A DNA stretch of 64,000 nucleotides from Deltaproteobacteria bacterium (GTDB lineage Bacteria; Myxococcota_A; Polyangia; DRWM01; JAAZOP01): the NCBI GenBank assembly GCA_016218765.1, contig JACRCZ010000103.1, forward strand, positions 62,001 to 126,000, in the 5' to 3' direction. The translations under genes and the position numbers were made by a program. Below the pieces are notes generated by a model that made no database searches, was not told the DNA's origin, and was given only the letters and a program-made list of their open reading frames with translations. Shown here one piece after another: positions 40,623 to 49,607 of the stretch; position 1 is the stretch's first letter; every line of letters starts with the position of its first letter.

Positions 40623-41210
40623 ATGCCACGGAAGTCGGGAACGAAGACCACCGCCGTGTACATCGTCCGTGCGTCAGACGCGCCGTGGGGCGACTACGGG
40701 CACATCCTGGTGCACGGGATGACGGGACATCTAGGACGGTTGGACGGCCGCCTTCAACTCGAACGGACGGGCCCCTTCATTCCGCCCACGACGCATCCCG
40801 GGGGCCGCGACATCGTCCTGACGGACTGGGCCAAGCGGCTGCTGGAGACATCGCTGGCCGGCCTCCACTTCCGTTCGGTCTCGTTGGCGAAAATCGTGCA
40901 CCTCGACTGGCGCAGATGGGACCCATCTGCCCCCGAGCCCGCAGAGTACCCGCAAAGCGGCGAACCCGAGGACTACATCCTCGAGCGGAAGCACGACGAA
41001 TCCCTGGCCGACGAGATGGGGCCCGTTTGGGAACTCCGGCCCGACATCGACCCTGCTATCCAGGACCGGGGGAAGTTCGTCGTCAGTGCGTACCGGGGCC
41101 AGCCGCTCGTCCGCGCCTCCGAACTCGGAGGGTACTCCTTCGTCTCGGCTGCCATGAGAGACGCCTTGGAGCGAGTCGGTCGGCCTTGGATCGAGTTCCG
41201 GCCCGCGTAG
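40623..41210 (+). CDS. uncharacterised cytoplasmic protein
   Basis: 195 residues from an ATG with AGGAGG ahead; an upstream extension in the same frame is not supported by a second SD. No signal peptide or membrane segment. Composition is mixed alpha/beta with many Trp (WGDYGH, DWAKRLL, LDWRRWD, WIEFRPA). The overall style (short soluble protein, Trp-rich, alone on a small island) resembles immunity proteins of myxobacterial contact-toxin systems, but no family motif is seen and no toxin is adjacent. The 204 bases after it hold only a 40-codon ORF (41234-41356) without an SD. Confidence 0.6.
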   Translation: MPRKSGTKTTAVYIVRASDAPWGDYGHILVHGMTGHLGRLDGRLQLERTGPFIPPTTHPGGRDIVLTDWAKRLLETSLAGLHFRSVSLAKIVHLDWRRWDPSAPEPAEYPQSGEPEDYILERKHDESLADEMGPVWELRPDIDPAIQDRGKFVVSAYRGQPLVRASELGGYSFVSAAMRDALERVGRPWIEFRPA

Positions 41211-41414
41211 TTGCACTCCGTCGGAACGCCGTCATGAGGAAGTCCAGGGAATTCATTGGACCGACTCTCGACGAAGAGCCCATCTTCTGGCCGCGTGGCG
41301 CGGCCGCCGGTTACATGGCACGAGCTGGGGGGTCACCTGAATGCTTGAAGGCATGAAGGTCCGGTTGTCGCGGTCTCTCCTCGGCGCTACCATGCGGAAG
41401 CGGAGGTCGAGGAC

Positions 41415-41624
41415 ATGGTGACGCACACGACGGAAGTGAAAGTGGAACCGGGCGGCACGGTCACCGTCACCGGTGTTCCTTTCCCGCCGGGCACCGAGGT
41501 GGAGGTCATCGTGCTGGTTCGGGAGGAAGCCGGACCCTCGAAATATCCGCTGCGCGGGACCGGCTACCGCTTCGACGATCCGTTCTCACCGGCCGGCGTG
41601 GACGAATGGGAGACCGGCCGGTGA
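41415..41624 (+). CDS. VapB-like antitoxin (short AbrB/VapB-type)
   Basis: 69 residues. A short N-terminal beta region (TTEVKVEPGGTVTVTGVPFPPG) is followed by a flexible C-terminus with YPLRGTGYRFDDPF, which in VapB-type antitoxins binds the toxin groove. The stop overlaps the start of the toxin gene (GTGA), the usual arrangement for toxin-antitoxin operons. Expected to repress its own promoter by binding DNA through the N-terminal part. Confidence 0.65.
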   Translation: MVTHTTEVKVEPGGTVTVTGVPFPPGTEVEVIVLVREEAGPSKYPLRGTGYRFDDPFSPAGVDEWETGR

Positions 41625-42013
41625 TCCTGATCGAGACGCACATCTGGGTCTGGTGGGTGCAAGGCGACCCACGGCTGACGGGTCTGCAGGACGCCTTCCT
41701 TGCGGCGCATGAATCCACCGGTATCGGCGTGAGCACCATCACGTTGTGGGAGGTGGCGAAGCTGGTTGAACACGGCCGGCTGACGCTGCCGACCGCCATC
41801 GAGGAGTGGTACAACGTGGCGCTGAAGTACCCCGGGATCCAGCTCGTTGATCTGTCCCCGGCCATCGCCGCGGAATCGACCCGGCTGCCCGGACAGTTCC
41901 ACGCCGACCCGGCGGACCAGATCATCGTGGCGACGAGTCGCGTTCTTCGCTGTCCTCTGGTCTCGTCCGACGGACGGATCCGCCGCTACGAACACGTCGT
42001 CCACGGACCCTAG
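41621..42013 (+). CDS. PIN-domain toxin (VapC-like)
   Basis: 130 residues from a GTG that overlaps the antitoxin stop; an ATG at 41606 would add five residues. PIN acidic residues: ILIETHIWVWWV at the first position, where most family members have ILLDTH with Asp; LWEVAKL (Glu); ADPADQIIVATS (Asp); and LVSSDGRI (Asp). The first catalytic Asp is therefore Glu in this protein, which could still bind metal or could reduce activity. VapC toxins cleave RNA, often initiator tRNA or rRNA. Confidence 0.8.
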   Translation: MILIETHIWVWWVQGDPRLTGLQDAFLAAHESTGIGVSTITLWEVAKLVEHGRLTLPTAIEEWYNVALKYPGIQLVDLSPAIAAESTRLPGQFHADPADQIIVATSRVLRCPLVSSDGRIRRYEHVVHGP

Positions 42014-42027
42014 GGAGGATCCGGGCC

Positions 42028-43410
42028 TCAGGTCCGCTCGAAGTGCCGCTGCCGCTCCCAGCAGGTGACGGCCTCGTTGAACTTGCGGAGCTCGGTCCGG
42101 GCGGCGTGGAGGTAGTGCTCGACCACGTCGACGCCGAACGCCTCGCGCGCGAAGCTCGAGCGTTCCAGCGCCTCGATCGCGGCGGGCAGGGTGTCCGGGA
42201 CGCGGTCGAGGCTCTGGGCGGCGTAGGCGTCGCCGCAGAACGGCGTAGGCGGCTCCAGGCCGCGCTGGATGCCGTCGAGCCCAGCGGCGATGGTCGCGGC
42301 GAGCGCGAGGTAGGGATTCGCGTCGGCGCCGGGGATGCGGTTCTCGACGCGCAGGCTCGCGCCGCGCCCGACCGAGCGGAAGCCGACGGTGCGGTTGTCG
42401 ACGCACCAGCCGAGCCGCGTGGGGGCGAAGGTCGCCGCCTGATAACGTTTGTAGGAGTTCACGAACGGCGCCCAGAAGAGCATCAGCTCCTTGGCGTGGG
42501 CGAGCTGGCCGGCGAGGAACGAGCCGAAGATCTTCCCCATGCCGTGCGGCGCGGCAGGATCGAAGAAGCGCGACTGCCGCCCGTCGGGGTCCCAGAGGCT
42601 CGCGTGGAGGTGGCAGCTCGAGCCCGCGTGCTTCTCGTGCCACTTGGCCATGAAGGTCAGGGACACGCCGTGCAGGCTCGCCAGCTCCTTCGCCCCTTCC
42701 TTGTAGAGGACGTGGCGGTCGGCCGTCTCGAGCGGGTCGGCGTAGCGCAGGTTGATCTCCTGCTGTCCCGGACCCCACTCGCCCTTGCTGAACTCGATGG
42801 GGATTCCGGCCGCCTCCATGCCATTGCGGATGGCGCGCACGACGAACTCCTCCCGGGTCCCCTGGAGCACGTGATAGTCCTCGACGAACGAAGCGTAGGG
42901 CGTGAGGTCGTGGTAGCGCTTGCGGGCGGCCTCCTCGTAGGTCTCGCGGAAGAGGAAGAACTCCAGCTCGGAAGCGGTCATGGCGCGGAAGCCCGCGTCG
43001 GCCAGGCGTGCAACCTGGCGGCGGAGGATTTCGCGCGGTGCGACGGCAACCGGCTCGTCCTCGTCCCCGCGGCGCACGTCGCACAGGACGTAGGCCGTCT
43101 TCTCGAGCCAGGGCCACAGGCGCAGCGTTTGCAGATCAGGGACGAGGTGGACGTCGCCGTAGCCTGTCGCCCAGCTCGCGAAGGCGTAGCCCGGCACCGG
43201 GTCCATCTCCACGTCGCACGCCAGCAGGTAGTCGCAGGCGTGGATCCCCTCGGTCGCCGCCTTCTCGACGAAGTACCGACCCGTGACCCGCTTGCCCATC
43301 AGCCGTCCGAACATGTCCGGAAAGGCGGTCACGACCGTGTCGATGTCGCCCTTCCGGACGAGCTCCACGAGCTCCTGCAGGCCGATGCGTCCCGGTTCCC
43401 GATGTTCCAT
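42028..43410 (-). CDS. glutamine-synthetase-family ligase (GlnA3/PuuA-like)
   Basis: 460 residues, about the size of bacterial GSI. N-terminal beta-grasp domain, then the catalytic barrel with MTASELEFFLF near 144-154 (metal-binding Glu), GQQEINLRYAD near 214-224, HEKHAGSSCHLHASLW near 258-273, and GRGASLRVENRIPGADANPYLA near 354-375. It lacks the canonical adenylylation loop of GlnA. Clustered with an aldehyde dehydrogenase and an alcohol dehydrogenase (same strand, short gaps), so it is more likely a gamma-glutamylation enzyme of amine or polyamine catabolism than the nitrogen-assimilation GlnA. Confidence 0.8.
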   Translation of the reverse strand: MEHREPGRIGLQELVELVRKGDIDTVVTAFPDMFGRLMGKRVTGRYFVEKAATEGIHACDYLLACDVEMDPVPGYAFASWATGYGDVHLVPDLQTLRLWPWLEKTAYVLCDVRRGDEDEPVAVAPREILRRQVARLADAGFRAMTASELEFFLFRETYEEAARKRYHDLTPYASFVEDYHVLQGTREEFVVRAIRNGMEAAGIPIEFSKGEWGPGQQEINLRYADPLETADRHVLYKEGAKELASLHGVSLTFMAKWHEKHAGSSCHLHASLWDPDGRQSRFFDPAAPHGMGKIFGSFLAGQLAHAKELMLFWAPFVNSYKRYQAATFAPTRLGWCVDNRTVGFRSVGRGASLRVENRIPGADANPYLALAATIAAGLDGIQRGLEPPTPFCGDAYAAQSLDRVPDTLPAAIEALERSSFAREAFGVDVVEHYLHAARTELRKFNEAVTCWERQRHFERT

Positions 43411-43438
43411 CCATGACCCCCTGCGCCGCGAAGCGGCG

Positions 43439-44611
43439 TCAGCTCATCCTGCCGGTCATCGCCCGTTCGATGAGGCCGCGCAGGGCCTTCCTGTCGAGCG
43501 GGACCGGGTTGGTGCCGGCGGTCGGGTCGGCCGCCGCGCGCTCGACGAGCTCCGGCACCGCCCGCGCGGGCACGCCGAGCGCCGCGAGTTTTTGCGGGAT
43601 GCCCAGCTTGCGCCGCAGTCCGACGATCCAGGCGAGGAAGGCGGCGAACGTGGGCCGGGCGAGTCCGAGGTAGCCCGCGGCGCGGGCGAGCCGCTCGTCG
43701 ATCGCGGTGCGGTTGAACCGGAGGACGTACGGCATCATGACGGCGATGGTCGTGCCGTGGTGGGTGTCGAACATGCCGCCGACGGCGTGCGCGACGGAGT
43801 GCATGGCGCCCAAACCCTTCTGGAACGCGGTGGCGCCCATGGCGGAGGCGGCCATCATGGCGCTGCGGGCGGCGAGGTCGTGGCCGTCTTTGAAGGCGCG
43901 CGCGAGGCCGAAGCGGACGAGCCGCATGGCCTCGACGGCGATGCCGTCGGCCAGCGGGTGGAAACCCGTGGCGCAGTAGGCCTCGAGGCTGTGCGAGAGG
44001 GCGTCCATGCCGACGGCGCCCGTGAGTTTCGGCGGCATGTCGAGGGTGAGCTGCGGATCCAGGATGACTTTCCCGGGGAGCATCCTCGGGTGGAAGACGA
44101 TCCGTTTCGTGTGCGTGCGCTCATCGACGAAGACCGAGGAGCGGCCGACCTCCGAGCCGGTTCCGGCGGCCGTGGGAATCGCGACGACCGGCGCCATCCC
44201 GGCGGGCTTGATGCGGGTCCAGTTATCTCCGACGTCCTCGTAGTCGAAGAGCGGCCGGGACTGGCCGGCCATCATCGCGACGGCCTTGGCGGCGTCGAGG
44301 GCGCTGCCGCCGCCGAGCGCGATGACGCCGTCGTGCCGGCCCTTGCGGAACGCCTTGACGCCGTCCGTGACGTTCTTCGGCACGGGGTTGGGCTTCACGT
44401 CGTGGAAGATGCGAAACGGCACGCGGGCCGTCCGGAGCACGTCGAGGATTCCGGCGGTCGCTTTCAGCCCGGCCACGACCGGATCGGTGACCAGCAGGGG
44501 TTTGGCGATCTCCAGCTCGGCGAGCGCCTGCGGCAGCTCCCGGACGCGGCCGGGGCCGAAGCGCACGGAGGTGGGGTAGTTCCAGTTGCCGGCGAGGATT
44601 GCTTCGGACAT
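43439..44611 (-). CDS. iron-containing alcohol dehydrogenase
   Basis: 390 residues with the group-III dehydrogenase layout. The dinucleotide segment GGGSALDAAKAVAMMA is near 98-113. The metal site is formed by DALSHSLEAY near 198-207 (Asp and His) and later His residues (AMHSVAHAVGG near 269-279, FDTHHGTTIAVM). An SD (GAGAGGAG) precedes the ATG. It reversibly reduces an aldehyde to an alcohol with NAD(P)H. Neighbouring aldehyde dehydrogenase and ligase suggest a catabolic unit for an alcohol or amine-derived aldehyde; the substrate is undetermined. Confidence 0.9.
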   Translation of the reverse strand: MSEAILAGNWNYPTSVRFGPGRVRELPQALAELEIAKPLLVTDPVVAGLKATAGILDVLRTARVPFRIFHDVKPNPVPKNVTDGVKAFRKGRHDGVIALGGGSALDAAKAVAMMAGQSRPLFDYEDVGDNWTRIKPAGMAPVVAIPTAAGTGSEVGRSSVFVDERTHTKRIVFHPRMLPGKVILDPQLTLDMPPKLTGAVGMDALSHSLEAYCATGFHPLADGIAVEAMRLVRFGLARAFKDGHDLAARSAMMAASAMGATAFQKGLGAMHSVAHAVGGMFDTHHGTTIAVMMPYVLRFNRTAIDERLARAAGYLGLARPTFAAFLAWIVGLRRKLGIPQKLAALGVPARAVPELVERAAADPTAGTNPVPLDRKALRGLIERAMTGRMS

Positions 44612-44623
44612 CGGCTCCTCTCC

Positions 44624-46018
44624 CTAGAGGGCGTGCTTCAAGTGGAAGGACTTCGGCCGGGTCAGGTGTTCGAAGCCGACCCGGGAGAGCGTGCAGCCGC
44701 GGCCGGAGTCCTTGATTCCCGTCCACGCGAGGGCCGGGTCGAGGACGTCGCAGCGGTTCATGAACCAGGTGCCGGTTTCGACGCGCTCGCCGAGCCGTTT
44801 CGCGGCGTCCAGGTCGGCGGTGAAGACGGCGGCCGTGAGTCCGTAGCGGCTGTCGTTCATGAGTCGCACCGCGTCGTCGTCATCGATGACCGGCATCACG
44901 CCGGCGACGGGCCCGAAGGTCTCCTCGCGCATGATGTCCATCCCGTGATCGACGTTCACGAGGATCTGCGGTGCGAAGTATGGCGTTCCCCTCTCCGCCG
45001 CCGGGAACGCGGACTCGTCGATGAGGCACTTGGCGCCGGCGCGAACGGCCTTGTCGAGCTGTGCGCGGATCGCGTCGGCGGCGGCGGTGCGCACGAGGGG
45101 TCCGAGGGTGACGGTCGGGTCGGTGGGGATTCCGAGCTTGTACTGCCGTACGAGGTCGACGGCGCCGGCGACGAAGGCGTCGAAGACGGGCCGCGCGACG
45201 TAGATGCGCTTGATGCCGCAGCAGGACTGTCCGGAGTTGTAGCAGACGCCGTCGACGAGGGTATCGATGGCGTGGCGGAGGTCGGCGTCGGCGCGGACGT
45301 AGGCGGGGTCCTTGCCGCCGAGCTCGAGGCCGGGGGCGATCCAGCGCGCGGCGGCGGCGCGCTGGATCCGGCGTCCACCCTCGACGGAGCCGGTGAACGC
45401 GACGTGGTCGACGCCGTCCGGGCGGGAAATGAGGTCGGCGACGGCGTCGTGCGAAAGGTGCAGGTGCTCCAGCACGCCCTCGGGCAGCCCCGCCTCGCGC
45501 CCGGCCTCGGTGTAGCGCTCGGCGACGAGCGGGGTCTGGGCGGAGTGCTTGAGGAGCACGGCGTTGCCGGCCAGGAGCGCGGGGACCACGGCGTTGACGG
45601 AGGTCAGGAGGGGGTAGTTCCACGGGGCGACGACGAGGACCACGCCCAGCGGCTCGCGACGGACGAAGCGGACGAACCCGGCCTTCTCGCCGGCCGGGAC
45701 GTCCGCGAGCGCCTGCTCGGCGATGCCGGTCATGTGGCGGGCCCGCTCCTCGAAGCCCGCCAGCTCGCTCGGCGAGTGGCGGATCGGCCGGCCCATCTGC
45801 CAGGTGATTTCCTCGGCGAGCTTGTCCTTCCTGGCGACGACGGCGTCGATGAGCTTCGTCACGAGACGCGCGCGTTCGGCGAGCGGCGTGCGGCCCCAGG
45901 TGTGCGCGGCGGCGCGGGCCTTGCGGAGGGCTGCGTCGATCTCCCTGGGGGTTGCGAGCTTCCGTTCCGCGTAGACGCGGCCGTCGACCGGGGAGATGGT
46001 GACCTGTGTACTCGCCAT
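44624..46018 (-). CDS. aldehyde dehydrogenase (succinate-semialdehyde-dehydrogenase-like)
   Basis: 464 residues from the ATG at 46018. ALDH motifs: APWNYPLL near 130-137, FTGSVEGGRRI near 206-216, LELGGKDPAYVRADAD near 227-242 (Glu of the catalytic pair), NSGQSCCG near 258-265 (catalytic Cys), and EETFGPVAGVMPVID. It oxidises an aldehyde to a carboxylic acid with NAD(P). It is the first gene of a three-gene minus-strand unit with the iron alcohol dehydrogenase (12 bases) and the glutamine-synthetase-family ligase. The sequence does not identify the substrate. Confidence 0.9.
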   Translation of the reverse strand: MASTQVTISPVDGRVYAERKLATPREIDAALRKARAAAHTWGRTPLAERARLVTKLIDAVVARKDKLAEEITWQMGRPIRHSPSELAGFEERARHMTGIAEQALADVPAGEKAGFVRFVRREPLGVVLVVAPWNYPLLTSVNAVVPALLAGNAVLLKHSAQTPLVAERYTEAGREAGLPEGVLEHLHLSHDAVADLISRPDGVDHVAFTGSVEGGRRIQRAAAARWIAPGLELGGKDPAYVRADADLRHAIDTLVDGVCYNSGQSCCGIKRIYVARPVFDAFVAGAVDLVRQYKLGIPTDPTVTLGPLVRTAAADAIRAQLDKAVRAGAKCLIDESAFPAAERGTPYFAPQILVNVDHGMDIMREETFGPVAGVMPVIDDDDAVRLMNDSRYGLTAAVFTADLDAAKRLGERVETGTWFMNRCDVLDPALAWTGIKDSGRGCTLSRVGFEHLTRPKSFHLKHAL

Positions 46019-46113
46019 GGATGTCCCCCCTCGGGACAACGCTTCCTGTAAGGCTGGGAATGGCCGTGCGCAACACGGGCGGCGCGGGTTCCGGGCCACG
46101 GCGGGCGCACTCG

Positions 46114-46165
46114 CCCTTCGACTCGCTGCGCCCCTCGACAGGCTCGGGGCAGGCCTCGCTCAGGG
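46114..46165. repeat. dispersed repeat family B, two overlapping copies
   Basis: A CCCTTCGACTCGCTGCGCCC copy is followed by CTCGACAGGCTCGGGGCAGG and GCTCAGGG. It occupies most of the 204-base gap between the aldehyde dehydrogenase start and the sigma-54 activator stop. It is the only two-copy version in the window. Confidence 0.75.
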
Positions 46166-46222
46166 CTACGTGACGCCCCTACCGGTCGGGAAGCAACCCC
46201 CGACGGAATTGCGCCATGTCGT

Positions 46223-47623
46223 CTACTCTTCGCCGGGCGCCCCGCCGCGGTCGACGGTCAAGCCGAGGGCGGCCATCTTGTTGCGCAGGGTAGTGCGCGA
46301 GAGGTGCAGCAGCTCCGCGGCGCGGGCCTGGTTGCCCGCGGTCTGCGAGAGCGCCCACAGGATCAGGCGGCGCTCGCAGTCGGTCGCGACCTCCTGGAGC
46401 GGGACGCTCGTGCGTCCCTCCAGGTGCAGCTCCAGCAGCGGCCGGGGTCCGGCCGCGCCGATGAGCGCGGGGAGGTGCTCCGGGCGCAGCGGGCCGCCGG
46501 CCGCGAACGCCAGGGCGTGTTCCACGGCGTGCCGCAGCTCGCGCACGTTGCCCGGCCAATCGTGGCCGAGGAGCCGCTCGGCCGTCGCATCCCCGAGCTC
46601 CGCCCGCGGCCGCGCGCGCGCCTCGCACCACGCGGCGACGAAATGCTCCGCGAGCGGCAGGATGTCGTCCTTGCGCTCGCGCAGCGGGGGTATGACGACG
46701 CCGACCACGCCGATGCGGTAGTAGAGGTCCTCGCGAAAACGTCCCTCCCGCACCAGCGCCGGAAGGGAGCGCTTGGTGGCGCACAGCACGCGCGCGTCGG
46801 AGGTTTGCGGCTGGTCGCTGCCGACCGGCTCGAAGGTCCGGTCCTGGAGGAAGCGCAGGAGCTTGCCCTGGATGGCGAGGGGGATGTCGTCGACCTCGTC
46901 GATGAACAGCGTCCCCCCCGCCGCGGTCTCGAAGCGCCCCGCCCGGCGGCGGACGGCGCCGGTGAACGCCCCCGGCAGGTGCCCGAACAGCTCGCTTTCC
47001 ACGAGCGTGGGCGACAGGCCCGCGCAGTTGACGACCACGAACCGCGCGCGCGGCCGGCCGCTGCCTTCGTGGATCGCCCGGGCCAGGACTTCCTTGCCCA
47101 CCCCCGTCTCGCCCTCGATCAGGACCGTCACGTCGGTGTCCGCCACGGCGAGAACGCGGTCGACGACGGCCTTCATGGCGGCGGAGCGGCAGACGAGGTC
47201 CCCGAGCGCCGGGGGTGTCGCCGCGCCGCGGCGCAGGCGGCGCAGCTCGCGGGTGCGTTCCAGGTCCTCGACGAGCCGGCGCACCCGCAGCAGCAGCTCC
47301 TCCGACCGCAGCGGTTTGGTGAGGTAGTCGGCCGCTCCCGCGCGCATGGCCTGGATGGCCGTCTCGACGCTGGCGAAGGCGGTCATCACGATGACGGCGC
47401 TGTCCGGCGAGCGCCGACGTGCCTCTTCCTGGAAGGCCAGGCCGCCCATCGACGGCATCCGCAAGTCGGTGATGATGACGTCGACCGGCGCCCGCTCCAG
47501 CGCCTCGAGGGCCTCGAAGCCGTTCGTCGCCGTCACCACCTCGTAGCCCTCGTCCTGCAGCGCGACGGCGAGCGTCGTGCGGGTGAGCTTCTCGTCGTCA
47601 ACCACCAGGATCCGCGCCATCAT
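46223..47623 (-). CDS. NtrC-family sigma-54-dependent response regulator
   Basis: 466 residues. Receiver domain with VITDLRMPS (phospho-Asp53) and YLTKP (Lys103); central AAA+ domain with GETGVGKE Walker A near 171, GAFTGA sigma-54-contact loop near 219, GGTLFIDEVD Walker B near 235; C-terminal Fis-type helix-turn-helix (QTAGNQARAAELLHLSRTTL). It remodels sigma-54 RNA polymerase at -24/-12 promoters. It overlaps its partner kinase gene at TGATG-type junction (47620-47623). Two consensus sigma-54 promoters lie at the cytochrome genes next door, so these are the likely targets. A second ATG at 47620 is also usable. Confidence 0.95.
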   Translation of the reverse strand: MMARILVVDDEKLTRTTLAVALQDEGYEVVTATNGFEALEALERAPVDVIITDLRMPSMGGLAFQEEARRRSPDSAVIVMTAFASVETAIQAMRAGAADYLTKPLRSEELLLRVRRLVEDLERTRELRRLRRGAATPPALGDLVCRSAAMKAVVDRVLAVADTDVTVLIEGETGVGKEVLARAIHEGSGRPRARFVVVNCAGLSPTLVESELFGHLPGAFTGAVRRRAGRFETAAGGTLFIDEVDDIPLAIQGKLLRFLQDRTFEPVGSDQPQTSDARVLCATKRSLPALVREGRFREDLYYRIGVVGVVIPPLRERKDDILPLAEHFVAAWCEARARPRAELGDATAERLLGHDWPGNVRELRHAVEHALAFAAGGPLRPEHLPALIGAAGPRPLLELHLEGRTSVPLQEVATDCERRLILWALSQTAGNQARAAELLHLSRTTLRNKMAALGLTVDRGGAPGEE

Positions 47624-49512
47624 CCCCTCCCTTCGGGTTTCGTCCGACGTGTCGCCGCCGCCTCGGGACTTGCGGGTGCTCCGTCCCCTGCCGCGGCGGC
47701 GGGGAGCCGGACGGTGAACGTCGACCCGTGACCGGGCGCGGAGCGCGCGGTGATTTCTCCCCCATGCGCTTCCACGATGCGTCGAGCCACCGAGAGTCCC
47801 AGGCCGGTCCCCTTGCCGACGGGCTTGGTCGTGAAGAACGGCTCGAACACTCGCGGCAGGTCCTCCGGCGGAATGCCGGCGCCGTCATCCTCGACCGCCA
47901 GCTCGACGAAGCCGTCCGCCGCGGCGCCGGTCCGGACCACGATTCGTCCCGCGCCCTCCTTCACGGCGTCCAGGGCGTTGAACAGGAGGTTCACGACGGC
48001 CTCCTGCAATCCCCGGGCATCGGCATTGACGGCCGGCAGGCCGGTCGCCGGCCGGAGCTCGAGCGCGACTCCGCGGTCTTCGGCGCGGAACCGGACGAGG
48101 CGAGCGGCCGCGGCGGCCAGCTCGTCGAGGTCGACGCGGGTGCGCTGGCCGTCGAGATCGACTCGCGCGAACGCGAGGAGCGTTCCGGTGACGTGCACCA
48201 GACGGTCGATCCCTTCGCGGAGCAGGGCGTGCATCTCCTCCAGCCGCCTGGCGTCGCCGGGGCGGGCGGCGGCAAGGTCGAGGGCGCGGCGCATGCCGTC
48301 CAGCGGGTTGTTGATGGCGTGGACGACGCCCGCGGCGATCTCTCCGGCGACGGCGAGGCGTTCGGCGCGGGCGAGCCTCCGGCCGAGCAGCTCGCCCTTG
48401 GTCACGTCGGCCGCCGTCTCCACCGTGCGGATCTTGCCGTCGGCGCCTTCGATCCGCACGCAGGCCCGGTCCACGACGCGGTCGTCGGGCGTCGCATGCC
48501 GGCGCTCGACCACGGGCGAGTCGGCCGCCGTGGCGGCCGGCGGGCACGAAGCGCAGGGCCTCGCCGCTCCGAACGCCTCGCGGCAGGTCCTTCCCGTGAC
48601 GTCCCCGAAGCGGTCGCGGATGGTCCGGTTGGCGTATTCGATGCGTCCGTCGGCGTCGAACACGGTCACGCCGATGGCCAGGCGGTCCAGGACGGTTTCG
48701 AAGAAGGCCCGCAGCCGGCGCATCTCGGTCAGCTGTTCGCGAATCCCGTCGGCCATCTCGTTGAAGTGCCGCGCGAGGTCCGCGATCATGTCCGAGCCGC
48801 CGATGGCGACGCGCCGGTCGAGGTCGCCGGACCCGAGCGCTTTCGCCGCCTGGGCGAGCACGGCGACGCGGCGCAGGACGACGGCCCGCATGATGAAGAG
48901 CGTTCCCCCGAGGACGACCAGGGCGAGGATCCCGGCGACCACGGCGAACCATCGCACCTCGGCCCCGGAGCGCTCCCACAGGTCGACGACGGGCTGGTCC
49001 AGCAGCAGCAACCCCAACGTCCGTTGCGTCGGCGAATGGCAGGCGTCGCAGCCCGCGCCGTTGGCGATCGGCTGGACGGTCCGCAGGAGCTGCCGCCCCT
49101 CGGCGGACCAGAGGGTGCTGCGGGTCCGCCGCGCCGTTGGAAGGTCGTGACATTCGGCGCAGCCCGGAGACGATGGAGCGAAGCGCCGGCCGATGTCGGA
49201 GGGAACGGACGAGTAGCGGACGACGCCGTCCGCGTCGAGCAGGGACACGCGCGTGATCGTCCGTTCCCTGGCGAAGTCCTGGAAGACGGCGCGCAGCCGT
49301 TCCCGGTCGTTGGCCGCCATCTCGTGCTCGATGGCCATGCCGATGAGGTCGACCTGCGTCCGTGCCACGACCTGCGCCTCGTCCAGCGAGGTCTCATCGT
49401 GGTAGCGGACGAACAGCCAGGCGAAGAGCACGAACACGGCGACGACGACAAGGCTCAGGCCGACCGTGAGCTTGGTCGAGAGGCTTGTCATCCAGGGCGG
49501 CAGACGCCGCAT
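47620..49512 (-). CDS. sensor histidine kinase with two c-type haem motifs in its periplasmic domain
   Basis: 630 residues (ATG at 49512; an ATG at 49491 is also possible). Membrane helices near 16-36 and 186-207 frame a periplasmic region of about 150 residues with SPGCAECHD (118-122) and GAGCDACHS (155-159), two CxxCH haem-attachment motifs. Then HAMP (210-260), a PAS domain (268-370) with RPCASCPP, the dimerisation helix VVHAINNPLDG with phospho-His398, and an HATPase domain with AVEDDGAGIPPEDL and GTGLGLSVARRI. It would sense redox state or a haem ligand such as NO and phosphorylate the sigma-54 activator. Sensor kinases of this layout are known from electron-respiring Deltaproteobacteria. 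Confidence 0.9.
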   Translation of the reverse strand: MRRLPPWMTSLSTKLTVGLSLVVVAVFVLFAWLFVRYHDETSLDEAQVVARTQVDLIGMAIEHEMAANDRERLRAVFQDFARERTITRVSLLDADGVVRYSSVPSDIGRRFAPSSPGCAECHDLPTARRTRSTLWSAEGRQLLRTVQPIANGAGCDACHSPTQRTLGLLLLDQPVVDLWERSGAEVRWFAVVAGILALVVLGGTLFIMRAVVLRRVAVLAQAAKALGSGDLDRRVAIGGSDMIADLARHFNEMADGIREQLTEMRRLRAFFETVLDRLAIGVTVFDADGRIEYANRTIRDRFGDVTGRTCREAFGAARPCASCPPAATAADSPVVERRHATPDDRVVDRACVRIEGADGKIRTVETAADVTKGELLGRRLARAERLAVAGEIAAGVVHAINNPLDGMRRALDLAAARPGDARRLEEMHALLREGIDRLVHVTGTLLAFARVDLDGQRTRVDLDELAAAAARLVRFRAEDRGVALELRPATGLPAVNADARGLQEAVVNLLFNALDAVKEGAGRIVVRTGAAADGFVELAVEDDGAGIPPEDLPRVFEPFFTTKPVGKGTGLGLSVARRIVEAHGGEITARSAPGHGSTFTVRLPAAAAGDGAPASPEAAATRRTKPEGRG

Positions 49513-49607
49513 CGGCGGAACCCTACCTCGGCCGGCGTCCCCGCGGAAGGGGCTGCGGTCCTGCGGTCCCGTCGGCAGCGGGACGTCCGCCGGGTTTCGC
49601 CGGGGGT

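Noticed and set aside
41315-41332. Sigma-54 promoter at TGGCACGAGC before the toxin-antitoxin genes
   Set aside because: The GG-N10-GC spacing fails; no GC at the -12 position.
41234-41356. 40-codon ORF between the uncharacterised protein and the antitoxin gene
   Set aside because: No ribosome-binding site, no recognisable motif; cannot be told from chance.
42028-43410. Housekeeping glutamine synthetase GlnA
   Set aside because: Neighbouring dehydrogenases and sequence differences in the adenylylation region favour a gamma-glutamyl-ligase paralogue; the family level is kept.
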